Assembly: GCA_037384065.1 (NCBI GenBank)
Contig: JARROJ010000048.1
Span: 1 to 20,702 of the forward strand
DNA from: JABDPF01 sp037384065
Lineage (GTDB): Bacteria > Pseudomonadota > Gammaproteobacteria > Xanthomonadales > SZUA-36
Direction: 5' to 3'
DNA length: 20,702 nt
Of this stretch, positions 1 through 8,326 are shown in pieces. The position numbers were made by a program, and so were the translations under genes. Under the pieces are notes generated by a model. It did no database searches and had not been told where the DNA came from. It saw nothing but the letters and a program-made list of their open reading frames with translations. Numbering within the stretch: position 1 is the first letter of the stretch; each line of letters opens with the position of its first letter.

Positions 1-56
1 CCGCCACGAGGGCGGGGTTTCTCATACCAGGCTGGGAGCATGGTCAGGCGTTGGCC

Positions 57-137
57 TTACATCATGCCGCCCATGGCGCCACCCGGCATCGGCGGTTCTT
101 CCTTCGGAAGCTCCGCCACCATGGCTTCGGTGGTGAT
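57..137 (-). pseudogene. groEL: groEL 3'-end remnant (partial duplicate)
   Basis: Read on the minus strand this stretch encodes ITTEAMVAELPKEEPP followed by MPGGAMGGMM and a stop at 57-59, the C-terminal tail of GroEL. It aligns with the end of the main groEL gene (1410-1517) with two mismatches and one 27-nt gap, which removes three GGM-type repeats. Similarity stops abruptly after 137, and an in-frame stop lies just upstream, so no protein can be made. A GC-rich inverted repeat at the left edge (about 1-20, cut by the window) resembles the groEL terminator at 1319-1348, so the remnant appears to keep its own 3' flank. It is either the scar of a duplication or one of two direct repeats left by an insertion at the groEL 3' end. 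Confidence 0.85.
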
Positions 138-406
138 TTTGTGTCAGGGATCGGGCCAAATTAGAACGTACAAGAACAAGAAACCGCCATTTTTTGCGAA
201 ATGCCCTTGTTTCTCTTTCGGTTGTATTGGCCCGACCCCAATTGCTACGATCCCGATTGCAAAAAGCATGACTTGAGTTGGCCCGGTCCGAGGCCATCCC
301 TTGTTCGAAAACGCGCGGGATGGTTGCATCGACCAATGAAATTTGTGAACGTTGTATCGCAGCAAACCTGGCAGGCTGACGAACAATCTGCCGTCAATAG
401 AGGGTA
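138..406. other. AT-richer non-coding scar with inverted repeats
   Basis: This segment is visibly richer in A and T than its surroundings and has no convincing gene on either strand. A perfect 9-bp inverted repeat, TCGGGCCAA at 151-159 and TTGGCCCGA at 227-235, bounds about 85 bp whose inner arms are also loosely complementary. TTGGCCCG recurs at 278-285. It begins exactly where groEL similarity ends. It may be the remains of a small inserted element, and it also holds whatever promoter serves the gene at 407. No transposase or integrase remains. Confidence 0.5.
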
Positions 407-1123
407 ATGGGACTGAATCAGAATCGCGGGAGGAATGGTGGCTTTCGCCTGCGCGGCCAGGAGATGACGCGCACCGAGACCTTCACCGATGCTGCTTTCG
501 CCTTCGCCCTGACCTTGCTGGTCGTTTCGTTCGACCATATACCGGCGAATTACGAAGAACTGCTTGAAGCGATGCGGGGTATCCCCGCGTTCGGGCTGAG
601 CTGCGCCCTGTTGTTCCTGTTCTGGCACGGGCACTGGAACTGGAGCCGCCGCTACGGGCTCGAAGACTTTCCCAGCATGGTACTGAGTTTCGTACTGGTG
701 TTCGCCGTCCTGTGTTACGTCTACCCGATGCGATACGTGACGTCCATATTCACGGCCTGGATAACCGGTGGCAGGCTGTCAACAGATGCACAGATCGACT
801 CGATAGCCGAGCTTTACGGCATTTTCGCAATCTACAGCATTGGCTTCGTCACGATGTGCGTGGTTATCGTTCTGCTCTACTGGCGCGCATGGCATCTGCG
901 AAATGACCTTCAGCTCGATACGGCAGAGCGATTCATGACGCGTGCGGAAATCGGTAGCTGGTCGATTCTCGCGGCCGTCGGCCTGGTGGCTACCCTGCTC
1001 GGACTGTTTGCGCCGCACAGGCCGTGGACAGTCCCCGGCTGGGTATATCTGACCTTGCCCATCGTGATGCCGGCGTACGGCTATGCCGTTTCGCGCAAGC
1101 TGGCGCGCCTGAAGTCTGACTGA
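407..1123 (+). CDS. TMEM175 family potassium channel protein
   Basis: A 238-residue membrane protein with about six hydrophobic helices. TM1 carries R22-x3-F26-T27-D28 followed by AAFAFALTLLVVS, the signature of TMEM175 (DUF1211) channels, usually RxxxFSD; here serine is replaced by threonine. Bacterial TMEM175 proteins form K+-permeable channels without a classical selectivity-filter sequence, so a role in K+ leak or membrane potential is expected from family knowledge. The start at 407 keeps the FRLRGQE segment common before TM1 in this family and has AGAGGG just upstream; the ATG at 464 is an alternative. The gene lies between the two copies of the groEL 3' end, so it may have arrived with the rearrangement. 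Confidence 0.82.
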   Translation: MGLNQNRGRNGGFRLRGQEMTRTETFTDAAFAFALTLLVVSFDHIPANYEELLEAMRGIPAFGLSCALLFLFWHGHWNWSRRYGLEDFPSMVLSFVLVFAVLCYVYPMRYVTSIFTAWITGGRLSTDAQIDSIAELYGIFAIYSIGFVTMCVVIVLLYWRAWHLRNDLQLDTAERFMTRAEIGSWSILAAVGLVATLLGLFAPHRPWTVPGWVYLTLPIVMPAYGYAVSRKLARLKSD

Positions 1124-1318
1124 CTGCGGGTTTCCCTGGTACCGCGATGTACAGGCCTGAACCCCTCTGCTGCCGGCTTTTCAGATTCGAAAACGTGCGC
1201 TGGGTTGGTCAGCTCCGACGGCGCCGACGTCAGGTGGGCCGAGGCTCGTGGTTCGGATACGCACCGGGGTCTGACGGCAGCAACCCCGTGCGGATGTCCG
1301 CCGAAAATGTCGGTGGGC

Positions 1319-1348
1319 AAAAAAGAAACCCCGCCGAAGCGGGGTTTC
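1319..1348 (-). terminator. Intrinsic terminator of groES-groEL
   Basis: On the minus strand a perfect 10-bp stem (GAAACCCCGC / GCGGGGTTTC, 1325-1348) closes a UUCG tetraloop and is followed by six T residues (1319-1324 as A on the plus strand). This is a textbook rho-independent terminator, placed 62 nt after the groEL stop codon. Its sequence on the plus strand could also help stop transcripts from the TMEM175 gene, but the T tract serves the groEL direction. Confidence 0.88.
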
Positions 1349-1358
1349 GAATAGAGGG

Positions 1359-1383
1359 GACAGAGTAAGGGACTTACTCTGTC
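1359..1383. repeat. Perfect 25-nt extragenic palindrome, REP-like
   Basis: GACAGAGTAAG (1359-1369), a 3-nt loop, and CTTACTCTGTC (1373-1383) form an 11-bp perfect hairpin between the groEL stop codon and its terminator. It has no T tract, so it is not itself a terminator. The core GGGGACAGAGTAA / TTACTCTGTC resembles, from memory, short extragenic palindromes dispersed in gammaproteobacterial genomes near RAYT transposases. The groEL remnant at 57-137 lacks it: the spacing from stop codon to terminator arm is shorter there by about the length of this element. Confidence 0.6.
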
Positions 1384-1409
1384 TTCGGTCGTGCCGGGGC
1401 AGGGCTGCC

Positions 1410-2998
<1,589 letters not shown>

Positions 2999-3039
2999 TG
3001 TTCAGTCCTCTAAATTACGAATTCGATTGCAAGGGGTGT

Positions 3040-3330
3040 TCAGCCTTCGATGATCGCCATGATGTCGTCTTCACGCATCACCAGCAGTTCTTCACCGTCG
3101 ACCTTGACCTCGGTGCCGGCATACTTGCCGAACAGCACCGTGTCACCTTCCTTGACGTCCAGGCCGCGCTGCTCGCCGTTCTCGAGCACCTTGCCGTTAC
3201 CGACCGCCAGCACCTGGCCGCGGATCGGCTTTTCCGCCGCGTTGTCGGGGATCACGATCCCGCCCGCGGACACTTTTTCTTCCTCTACGCGCTTAACGAT
3301 CACGCGATCATGCAAAGGACGAAGTTTCAT
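3040..3330 (-). CDS. groES: Co-chaperonin GroES
   Basis: A 96-residue GroES of standard length. It caps the GroEL ring during ATP-driven protein folding. MKLRPLHDRVIVKR opens the beta-barrel; the mobile loop at about 17-35 contains the hydrophobic tripeptide I25-V26-I27 that docks on the GroEL apical domain; the end reads REDDIMAIIEG. The start at 3330 has AGGAG upstream. It is the first gene of the operon, with groEL starting 41 nt downstream. A consensus sigma-32 promoter lies about 125 nt upstream. The gene looks fully intact, in contrast to the damaged groEL behind it. Confidence 0.97.
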   Translation of the reverse strand: MKLRPLHDRVIVKRVEEEKVSAGGIVIPDNAAEKPIRGQVLAVGNGKVLENGEQRGLDVKEGDTVLFGKYAGTEVKVDGEELLVMREDDIMAIIEG

Positions 3331-3453
3331 TTCAGAATCTCCTGATTGGTAAACGTCTGATTGCCTCCCGTCCCGGAGAGGACCCGCCTCTCCGTCGGGC
3401 TCAAAACCGGTTCTGCCGCGCGACGTCGCGCCACGCGGTCAGCCTGTCGAGCC

Positions 3454-3482
3454 AGATGGGGTTGGGCATTTTTCATTTCAAG
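3454..3482 (-). promoter_or_regulatory. Sigma-32 heat-shock promoter of groES-groEL
   Basis: On the minus strand CTTGAAA (plus 3476-3482) is followed after 14 nt by CCCCATCT (plus 3454-3461). This matches the RpoH/sigma-32 consensus CTTGAAA-N11-16-CCCCATNT at every specified base. It points at groES. No CIRCE inverted repeat (TTAGCACTC-N9-GAGTGCTAA) was seen, so control by RpoH rather than HrcA is inferred. Confidence 0.88.
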
Positions 3483-3491
3483 TGCACCGTG

Positions 3492-3497
3492 TAGAAT
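3492..3497 (+). promoter_or_regulatory. Probable -10 box of rep, almost leaderless
   Basis: TAGAAT ends 10 nt before the ATG at 3508. Transcription would then begin about 3-5 nt ahead of the start codon, leaving no room for a Shine-Dalgarno sequence. No good -35 hexamer is visible. The site lies just beside the divergent groES heat-shock promoter, so the two may interfere. Confidence 0.45.
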
Positions 3498-3507
3498 CCG
3501 CTACTTC

Positions 3508-5508
3508 ATGACCCGCACCCGCATCCAGCTCAACGACCCGCAGCGCGAGGCGGTCCGCTACACCAGCGGCCCTCTGCTGGTGCTGGCGGGCGCCGGCAGC
3601 GGCAAGACGCGCGTCATCATCGAGAAGATCGTGTACCTGGTCGAACAGCGCGGACTGCCGGGTGCAAAGATTGCGGCGATCACCTTCACGAACAAGGCCG
3701 CGCGCGAGATGAAGGAGCGCCTCGGCAAGCGCCTCGGCGCCGAGCGCGCCGGCCGGATCACGGTGTCGACCTTCCACGCGCTCGGCTGGCGCATCCTGCG
3801 CGAGCACCACGCCGTGCTCGGCTACCGGCCGGGCATCAGCATCCTGGACGAAACCGACAGCCAGACCGTGGTGCGCGATCTGCTGCCGGAGGGGACGGCG
3901 CCCGACATGGTCCGCCTGGCGCGCGCCCAGGTGTCGCGGTGGAAGAACCGCGCGCTGGCCAGCGATGCCGCGGCGCCGGCGTTCACGAGCGAGGGCGAAG
4001 CCGGCATCTGGCGGCTGTACGAGCGCTACGAGACGCATCTGCGCAACCTGAACGCGGTGGATTTCGACGACCTGATCCTGCAATCGCTGCGCCTGCTGGA
4101 AATCGAGGAGGTCCGCCTCGACTGGCAGCAGCGCATCCGCTACCTGCTGATCGACGAGTACCAGGACACCAACGAAACGCAGTACCGCATGGTGCGGGCA
4201 CTGGCCGGCGAGGAGGGGCGCCTGACCGCCGTCGGCGACGACGACCAGTCGATTTACGGTTGGCGCGGCGCGCAGCCGGAAAACCTGCAGCAACTGGCCG
4301 AAGACTACCCGTCGCTGCGCATCGTGAAGCTGGAGCAGAACTACCGGTCCTGCGGCACCGTGCTGAAGGCGGCCAACGCGCTGATCGCCAACAACCCGCA
4401 CGCGATCGAGAAGCGCCTGTGGAGCGCGCTCGGCGAGGGCGGCCCGATTCGCGTCGTGCCGTGCGCCGACGATCGCGAGGAGGCCGCGATGATCGCCGGG
4501 GCGATCCTGCAGCGCCAGCTGATGACCCGCGCGCGCTGGGGCGACTTCGCCGTGCTGTACCGCGGCAACCACCAGTCGCGCGTGCTGGAGCAGGCGCTGC
4601 GGGAGCAGCGTATCCCCTATCACCTGTCCGGCGGCACCTCGTTTTTCGAGCGAACCGAGGTCAAGGACCTGATGTGCTACCTGCGCCTGGCGGTCAACCC
4701 GGACGACAACACGGCCTTTCTGCGGATCGTCAATACGCCCCGCCGGGATATCGGCGTGACCTCGCGTGGCATGATCGCGCAGGTGGCCGGGCGCCGCCAG
4801 CTGAGCCTGTTCGAAGCGGCGCTGACGGCCGAATGCCGCGGCGCGCTGGTGCCGCGCAGCGCCGCCAGCCTGCAGGCGTTCTGCGACCTGATCGTCGCCA
4901 CCGGCGACGCCGGCGAGCGATCCGACCCGATCGAGGCGGCGCGCGATCTCGTCGAGCGCACCGGTTACGAGGCCTGGCTGCGTGACCAGGCCGAAAAGCC
5001 CGAGCACGCCGAGCGCCGCATTGAAAACGTGCGCGAACTGATCGCCTGGCTGGGGCGGCTGCACCAGGAGGATCCGTCCCAGGGGCTGACCGACCTGATG
5101 GGCCGCCTGTCGCTGCTGACCAGCCTGGACACCGACAAGGAGCCGGACCAGGAGGTGCGCCTGATGACGCTGCACGGTTCCAAGGGGCTGGAGTTCCCGC
5201 ACGTGTTCGTGGCGGGGGTCGAGGAGGACCTGTTGCCGCACCGCAACAGCCTGGACGAGGGCGGCGAGGCGGAAGAGCGCCGCCTGATGTACGTCGGCAT
5301 CACCCGGGCGCAGCAGTCGCTGACCCTGAGTTACGCGCAGAACCGCCGCCGCTTCGGCGAGGCGCTGTCCTGCGAGCCGAGCCGCTTTCTCGCCGAACTG
5401 CCGCGCGACCTGCTGGAGTGGGATGGCGCCGACCCCGAGCGCGATGCCGCGCGCTCACGCAAAACGGCCACGGCCAGCCTGAAGCACCTGAAGGAGCTGT
5501 TCGGCTAG
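3508..5508 (+). CDS. rep: ATP-dependent DNA helicase Rep (UvrD/PcrA superfamily 1)
   Basis: A 666-residue 3'-5' superfamily-1A helicase, close to the 673 of E. coli Rep. It helps replication forks pass protein roadblocks. Motifs in order: Q-motif region LNDPQREAV, Walker A GAGSGKT (28-34), TFTNKAAREM, STFHALG, Walker B LLIDEYQD (213-220; D216, E217), GDDDQSIYGWRGA, LEQNYRS, LMTLHGSKGLEF, and motif VI YVGITRAQQ. The start at 3508 was chosen because it places the helicase N-terminus as in Rep; the same frame runs back to 3361 through alternative starts, but that would cross the divergent groES promoter. It is convergent with the coiled-coil gene, 18 nt away. Rep is preferred over UvrD from the N-terminal wording and the short C-terminal tail. 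Confidence 0.93.
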   Translation: MTRTRIQLNDPQREAVRYTSGPLLVLAGAGSGKTRVIIEKIVYLVEQRGLPGAKIAAITFTNKAAREMKERLGKRLGAERAGRITVSTFHALGWRILREHHAVLGYRPGISILDETDSQTVVRDLLPEGTAPDMVRLARAQVSRWKNRALASDAAAPAFTSEGEAGIWRLYERYETHLRNLNAVDFDDLILQSLRLLEIEEVRLDWQQRIRYLLIDEYQDTNETQYRMVRALAGEEGRLTAVGDDDQSIYGWRGAQPENLQQLAEDYPSLRIVKLEQNYRSCGTVLKAANALIANNPHAIEKRLWSALGEGGPIRVVPCADDREEAAMIAGAILQRQLMTRARWGDFAVLYRGNHQSRVLEQALREQRIPYHLSGGTSFFERTEVKDLMCYLRLAVNPDDNTAFLRIVNTPRRDIGVTSRGMIAQVAGRRQLSLFEAALTAECRGALVPRSAASLQAFCDLIVATGDAGERSDPIEAARDLVERTGYEAWLRDQAEKPEHAERRIENVRELIAWLGRLHQEDPSQGLTDLMGRLSLLTSLDTDKEPDQEVRLMTLHGSKGLEFPHVFVAGVEEDLLPHRNSLDEGGEAEERRLMYVGITRAQQSLTLSYAQNRRRFGEALSCEPSRFLAELPRDLLEWDGADPERDAARSRKTATASLKHLKELFG

Positions 5509-5526
5509 GCCGCGCCCGCCCGGCGC

Positions 5527-5820
5527 TCAGACGTCCCGCAGCTTCTCGCCGGCGCGTCGAAGGGCGTCCTTCAGCTCGCTGCCGGCGCTCTCCAGCCCGT
5601 CCACCAGCTGGTCCCAGGCGTCTTCCCCCGCATCGCGCAGTTCCTCGAACCGGTCGCGGGCCTTGCGCTGGTGCGCCCGCAGGTTTTCGATCTGCTCGTG
5701 ATAGGCGATTTTCTGCTCGGCGCCGGCCTTTTCGGCCCGGGCCTTCAGCAGGTCGATTTTCGCCTGCCACTCGCGCAGCTGCGCGGCCATTTTTCGCTCG
5801 TAATCCTGCTTTCTGCTCAT
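5527..5820 (-). CDS. Small coiled-coil protein, sll1863-type stress-response family
   Basis: A 97-residue, highly charged and almost entirely helical protein. Residues 1-60 (RKMAAQLREWQAKIDLLKARAEKA and onward) form a coiled coil rich in K, R, E and A. Residues 62-97 (LRDAGEDAWDQLVDGLESAGSELKDAL) form an amphipathic helix. There is no signal peptide or membrane segment. The pattern matches small proteins annotated as sll1863 family stress response, whose biochemical role is unknown. GGAGG lies upstream of the ATG at 5820. It follows the flavoenzyme gene on the same strand after 41 nt, so the two may be co-transcribed. Confidence 0.7.
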   Translation of the reverse strand: MSRKQDYERKMAAQLREWQAKIDLLKARAEKAGAEQKIAYHEQIENLRAHQRKARDRFEELRDAGEDAWDQLVDGLESAGSELKDALRRAGEKLRDV

Positions 5821-5861
5821 GGTTCCGTATCCTCCATCGTTCGACGCGTCGCGGCGGTCGC

Positions 5862-7280
5862 TCAGTGCACGGGGTAGTCCCGGCAGCGCATCGACTCGGC
5901 GGCGTCGGCCGGGCCGTCAGTGCGCTTCGCGGCGTCGCGCACCGCGGTGCGCAGCGCTTCTTCGAGCACCGGATGGTAGTAGGGCATGCGCATCAGTTCG
6001 TGGACGCTCATTCCGGCGCTGATCGCCCAGGCCAGCAGGTGGGCGAGGTGCTCACCGGCCGGCGCGAACAGCTCCGCACCCAGAACCCGGCCGTCTTCAC
6101 GCGCGGCGTACACGTGCATCAGCCCGGTCGTGACGCCCATCATTCGGGCGCGGCCCTGCCCTTCGAAGCGCGCCGCGCCGGTCACGAAATCCGCCGTTCC
6201 GTCATCCAGTTCGGCGAAGCGCGCGCCGACCCGCGCAATGTTCGGGGCGGTGAACGTGATCGCCAGCGGCGTGCGCCGCTCGAAACAGGTGGGTTCGTCG
6301 CGCAAAGCGTTCCAGGCGGCGATCCGGCCCTCGTCCGCGGCCTCGTGCAGCAGCGGGCGCGAACCGTTGGCGTCACCGGCGATGAAGACCGGCAGGTCGC
6401 CGACCTGCAGCGTGTGCGCATCGAATTCCGGCAAGCCACGATCGTTCAGCGGAACGCCCAGCCGGTCCAGCCCGAGTCCGTCGATGGCCGGCGGTCGGCC
6501 GGTCGCCACCAGCGCCGTCTCGGCCTGCACGGTTGCGCCGTCCGCGCTGATGCGCACGCCGTGGTCGTCGGCGTGCTCGATTTCGGCGGCCGCGAAATGC
6601 AGCGTCATCGATCGGGAAAAGGCGTCGATCGCGCATTCCTGGACCGCGGGGTCGGTCAGGCCGCCGACATTCCGCCCGGGATCGACGCCGGTGACCGCCG
6701 TGCCGAGTCGTTGCAGGGCCTGCGCCAGCTCGATGCCCACCGGTCCGAGGCCGATGACGGCGAGGCTGCCGGGCAGTTCGCGGAGTTCGAAAATGCGGTC
6801 GCTGTCGAGCAGGTGGTCCCGGAACCGGGTCCAGGGTTCGGGCAGCCCCGGCGCCGAGCCGGTGGCGACGATGACGCGCTCGGCGGTCAGTCGAGCGCCG
6901 TTCACGTCCAGGGTCTGCGGGTCGATGAACTGCGCCCGTCCGCGGATGTAGTGGGTGTCCTGCCAGTCGCGCATGCCCGCCAGCACACCGTCGACGAAGC
7001 GGTCGCGCAGCGCGCGCACGTGACGCATCACGTCCGCGGTATCGACGTCGAGACGGGTGGCGTCCAGGCCGCGGGGCGCATGCCGGATGCCATGGCACAG
7101 GCCGGCGACTTCGATCAGCGCCTTCGAGGGCATGCAGGCGGCGCGCGCGCAGGCCGTGCCGAGTGGCCCCGGGTCGATGACGCGGTATTTGTCGGTGTGA
7201 CGGGCGACCTCGCGTTGCGCGCTCAGCCCGGCCGTGCCCGCGCCGAGGATCGCGACGTCCAGATGCTGCGCTGTCTTCAT
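5862..7280 (-). CDS. Dihydrolipoyl dehydrogenase-like FAD/NAD disulfide oxidoreductase
   Basis: A 472-residue class I pyridine nucleotide-disulfide oxidoreductase. The FAD-binding motif GAGTAG is at 13-18, the redox disulfide is C44-ARAA-C49 followed by MPSK, the NAD site is VIGLGPVG near the middle, the second FAD motif is VFIAGDANG, and the C-terminal dimerisation domain carries the catalytic pair H436 and E441 in HPVLEE. All residues needed for dithiol-disulfide chemistry are present. The redox motif differs from the usual GGTCLNVGCIPSK. No E1, E2 or lipoyl-protein genes are nearby, so this is a stand-alone copy rather than the E3 of an adjacent 2-oxoacid dehydrogenase. Mercuric reductase (no N-terminal metal-binding domain, no C-terminal CC) and SthA are less likely. 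Confidence 0.82.
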   Translation of the reverse strand: MKTAQHLDVAILGAGTAGLSAQREVARHTDKYRVIDPGPLGTACARAACMPSKALIEVAGLCHGIRHAPRGLDATRLDVDTADVMRHVRALRDRFVDGVLAGMRDWQDTHYIRGRAQFIDPQTLDVNGARLTAERVIVATGSAPGLPEPWTRFRDHLLDSDRIFELRELPGSLAVIGLGPVGIELAQALQRLGTAVTGVDPGRNVGGLTDPAVQECAIDAFSRSMTLHFAAAEIEHADDHGVRISADGATVQAETALVATGRPPAIDGLGLDRLGVPLNDRGLPEFDAHTLQVGDLPVFIAGDANGSRPLLHEAADEGRIAAWNALRDEPTCFERRTPLAITFTAPNIARVGARFAELDDGTADFVTGAARFEGQGRARMMGVTTGLMHVYAAREDGRVLGAELFAPAGEHLAHLLAWAISAGMSVHELMRMPYYHPVLEEALRTAVRDAAKRTDGPADAAESMRCRDYPVH

Positions 7281-7304
7281 GACTCGTTCGTTCCCGATCC
7301 GTTC

Positions 7305-7333
7305 AGCATAGAGAGCCGCGCGGGGGAAGTCCA
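7305..7333 (-). promoter_or_regulatory. Sigma-70 type promoter of the flavoenzyme gene
   Basis: On the minus strand TGGACT (plus 7328-7333) and TATGCT (plus 7305-7310) are separated by exactly 17 nt. Each matches four of six consensus bases. The -10 box ends 24 nt before the ATG at 7280. It is arranged back to back with the ECF-type promoter at 7345-7372. Confidence 0.5.
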
Positions 7334-7344
7334 TGCGCGGCGCG

Positions 7345-7372
7345 TGTAACTTTTTTCGCGCTGTCGCGTTTA
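7345..7372 (+). promoter_or_regulatory. Probable ECF-type autoregulatory promoter
   Basis: TGTAAC (7345-7350), a T-rich spacer of 16 nt, then CGTTTA (7367-7372), 10 nt ahead of the sigma gene's ATG. An AAC-bearing -35 with a CGT-type -10 and a 16-17 nt spacer is the usual form of promoters read by ECF sigma factors, which commonly drive their own operons. Autoregulation is inferred. Confidence 0.5.
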
Positions 7373-7382
7373 TGCTTGTGGA

Positions 7383-7871
7383 ATGAGCACACGGTTCAGA
7401 CAGTGGGTGGACACGTACCAGGACCAGGCATGGACGCTGGCCCGCTACCTGCTGCGGGATCCGTCCGAGGCGGAAGACGCGTGCCAGGAGGCGTTCGTGA
7501 AGCTCTGGCATCACCGCGACCGCATCGATCCGGACAAGGTTCGCCCGTGGTTGATGCGCGTGACGCGCAACCAGTGTCTCGATCGCCTGCGGCGCCGCCG
7601 CCCGACCCAGGAGTGGGCCGAGTGGCAGACCGCGGATGAAAGCCCCGGCCCCGCGGAGGGTACGCAACAACGCGAGCTGGGCGAACTGCTGCGCCGTTCC
7701 ATCAACGGGCTGACCGAGCCCTACCGTTCTCTGGTAGTACTACGCGACGTCCATCAGCACAGCTACGAGGAAGTGGCCAACGTGCTGGAACTGAGCCTGC
7801 CGCAGGTCAAGACGTACCTGCACCGGGCTCGCAAGCAGCTGCGTGAGCAGCTGGCGGAGGTAAGACCATGA
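7383..7871 (+). CDS. RNA polymerase sigma factor, ECF subfamily
   Basis: A 162-residue two-domain sigma factor. Region 2 covers about 10-72 (DQAWTLARYLLRDPSEAEDA, then QEAFVKLWHHRD and the PWLMRVTRNQCLDRLRR basic stretch). Region 4 covers about 100-157, with the helix-turn-helix SYEEVANVLELSLPQVKTYL-HRARKQL. Length and the missing regions 1 and 3 are typical of ECF factors. It should direct RNA polymerase to a small envelope- or stress-related regulon. It is the first gene of a four-gene operon and overlaps the next gene by 4 nt (ATGA), as sigma and anti-sigma pairs often do. The start at 7383 leaves a very short leader behind the inferred promoter. Confidence 0.93.
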   Translation: MSTRFRQWVDTYQDQAWTLARYLLRDPSEAEDACQEAFVKLWHHRDRIDPDKVRPWLMRVTRNQCLDRLRRRRPTQEWAEWQTADESPGPAEGTQQRELGELLRRSINGLTEPYRSLVVLRDVHQHSYEEVANVLELSLPQVKTYLHRARKQLREQLAEVRP

Positions 7872-8326
7872 CGCAAGATCGCAACGACGGATGGACCGAC
7901 GACACGGACCGCGACGCCAATCTCGACGCACTGCTGGCGCAGCTGCGCATCGAGCAGGCGCCGGAACGCCTCACACGCCGCCTCTATCGCATTCCGCTGG
8001 AGGAAGGCGCGGGTCGCAAAGCGCGCCACTCGGTGTGGCGTGACTGGTTCCGGGCGCGTCCGCGCTGGGTCCTGGCGCCGGCATTCGCCGCCGTGCCGCT
8101 GCTGGTCGTCATGCTGCTGCTGCAGCCGTGGCAACCATCGAAGGCCGAGGTCGAGCAGGCGCGACACGATGTCGCCGTTGCGTTCGCCTACCTCGATCGC
8201 GCCGGCCTGCGGGCCGGGCGGGAAATCGAGGACGTGCTGGGTGGCGAATTGCGCCACAGCGTCAAGCAACCGCTTTCCGAGCACATGCCCTTCACCGAAT
8301 CGATCCACAAGGAGGAAACATCATGA
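7868..8326 (+). CDS. Putative membrane-anchored anti-sigma factor
   Basis: A 152-residue protein with an acidic cytoplasmic N-terminus (about 1-66), one membrane helix (about 67-87, WVLAPAFAAVPLLVVMLLL), and a predicted periplasmic tail of about 65 residues. It has no cysteine and no HxxxCxxC zinc motif, so it is not a ZAS-type anti-sigma factor. The role is inferred from position (ATGA overlap with the sigma gene) and topology. It overlaps the next gene by 4 nt as well, so the operon is probably translationally coupled. Residues such as RLTRRLYRIP at 34-43 are a plausible sigma-binding helix. Confidence 0.65.
   Translation: MTQDRNDGWTDDTDRDANLDALLAQLRIEQAPERLTRRLYRIPLEEGAGRKARHSVWRDWFRARPRWVLAPAFAAVPLLVVMLLLQPWQPSKAEVEQARHDVAVAFAYLDRAGLRAGREIEDVLGGELRHSVKQPLSEHMPFTESIHKEETS

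Noticed and set aside
1124..1318. Possible structured RNA in the gap between the TMEM175 gene and the groEL terminator
   Set aside because: Several GC-rich complementary stretches are present, but it lacks the conserved core of SRP, 6S, RNase P or common riboswitches as far as I can recognise them, and no promoter stands out.
3361..3507. N-terminal extension of Rep by 49 codons
   Set aside because: It relies on an alternative start, crosses the groES promoter, and the extra residues do not resemble the start of Rep or UvrD.
3331..3510. CIRCE operator for HrcA upstream of groES
   Set aside because: No TTAGCACTC-N9-GAGTGCTAA or close variant is present; the sigma-32 promoter explains heat-shock control.
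3478..5241. 587-codon open frame antisense to rep
   Set aside because: It is a shadow of the high-GC rep gene: low-complexity R/Q/H/A-rich translation, no recognisable domain, and the sense strand carries all helicase motifs.
5418..7349. 643-codon open frame antisense to the flavoenzyme and coiled-coil genes
   Set aside because: Shadow frame; the minus strand encodes a complete disulfide oxidoreductase with all catalytic motifs.
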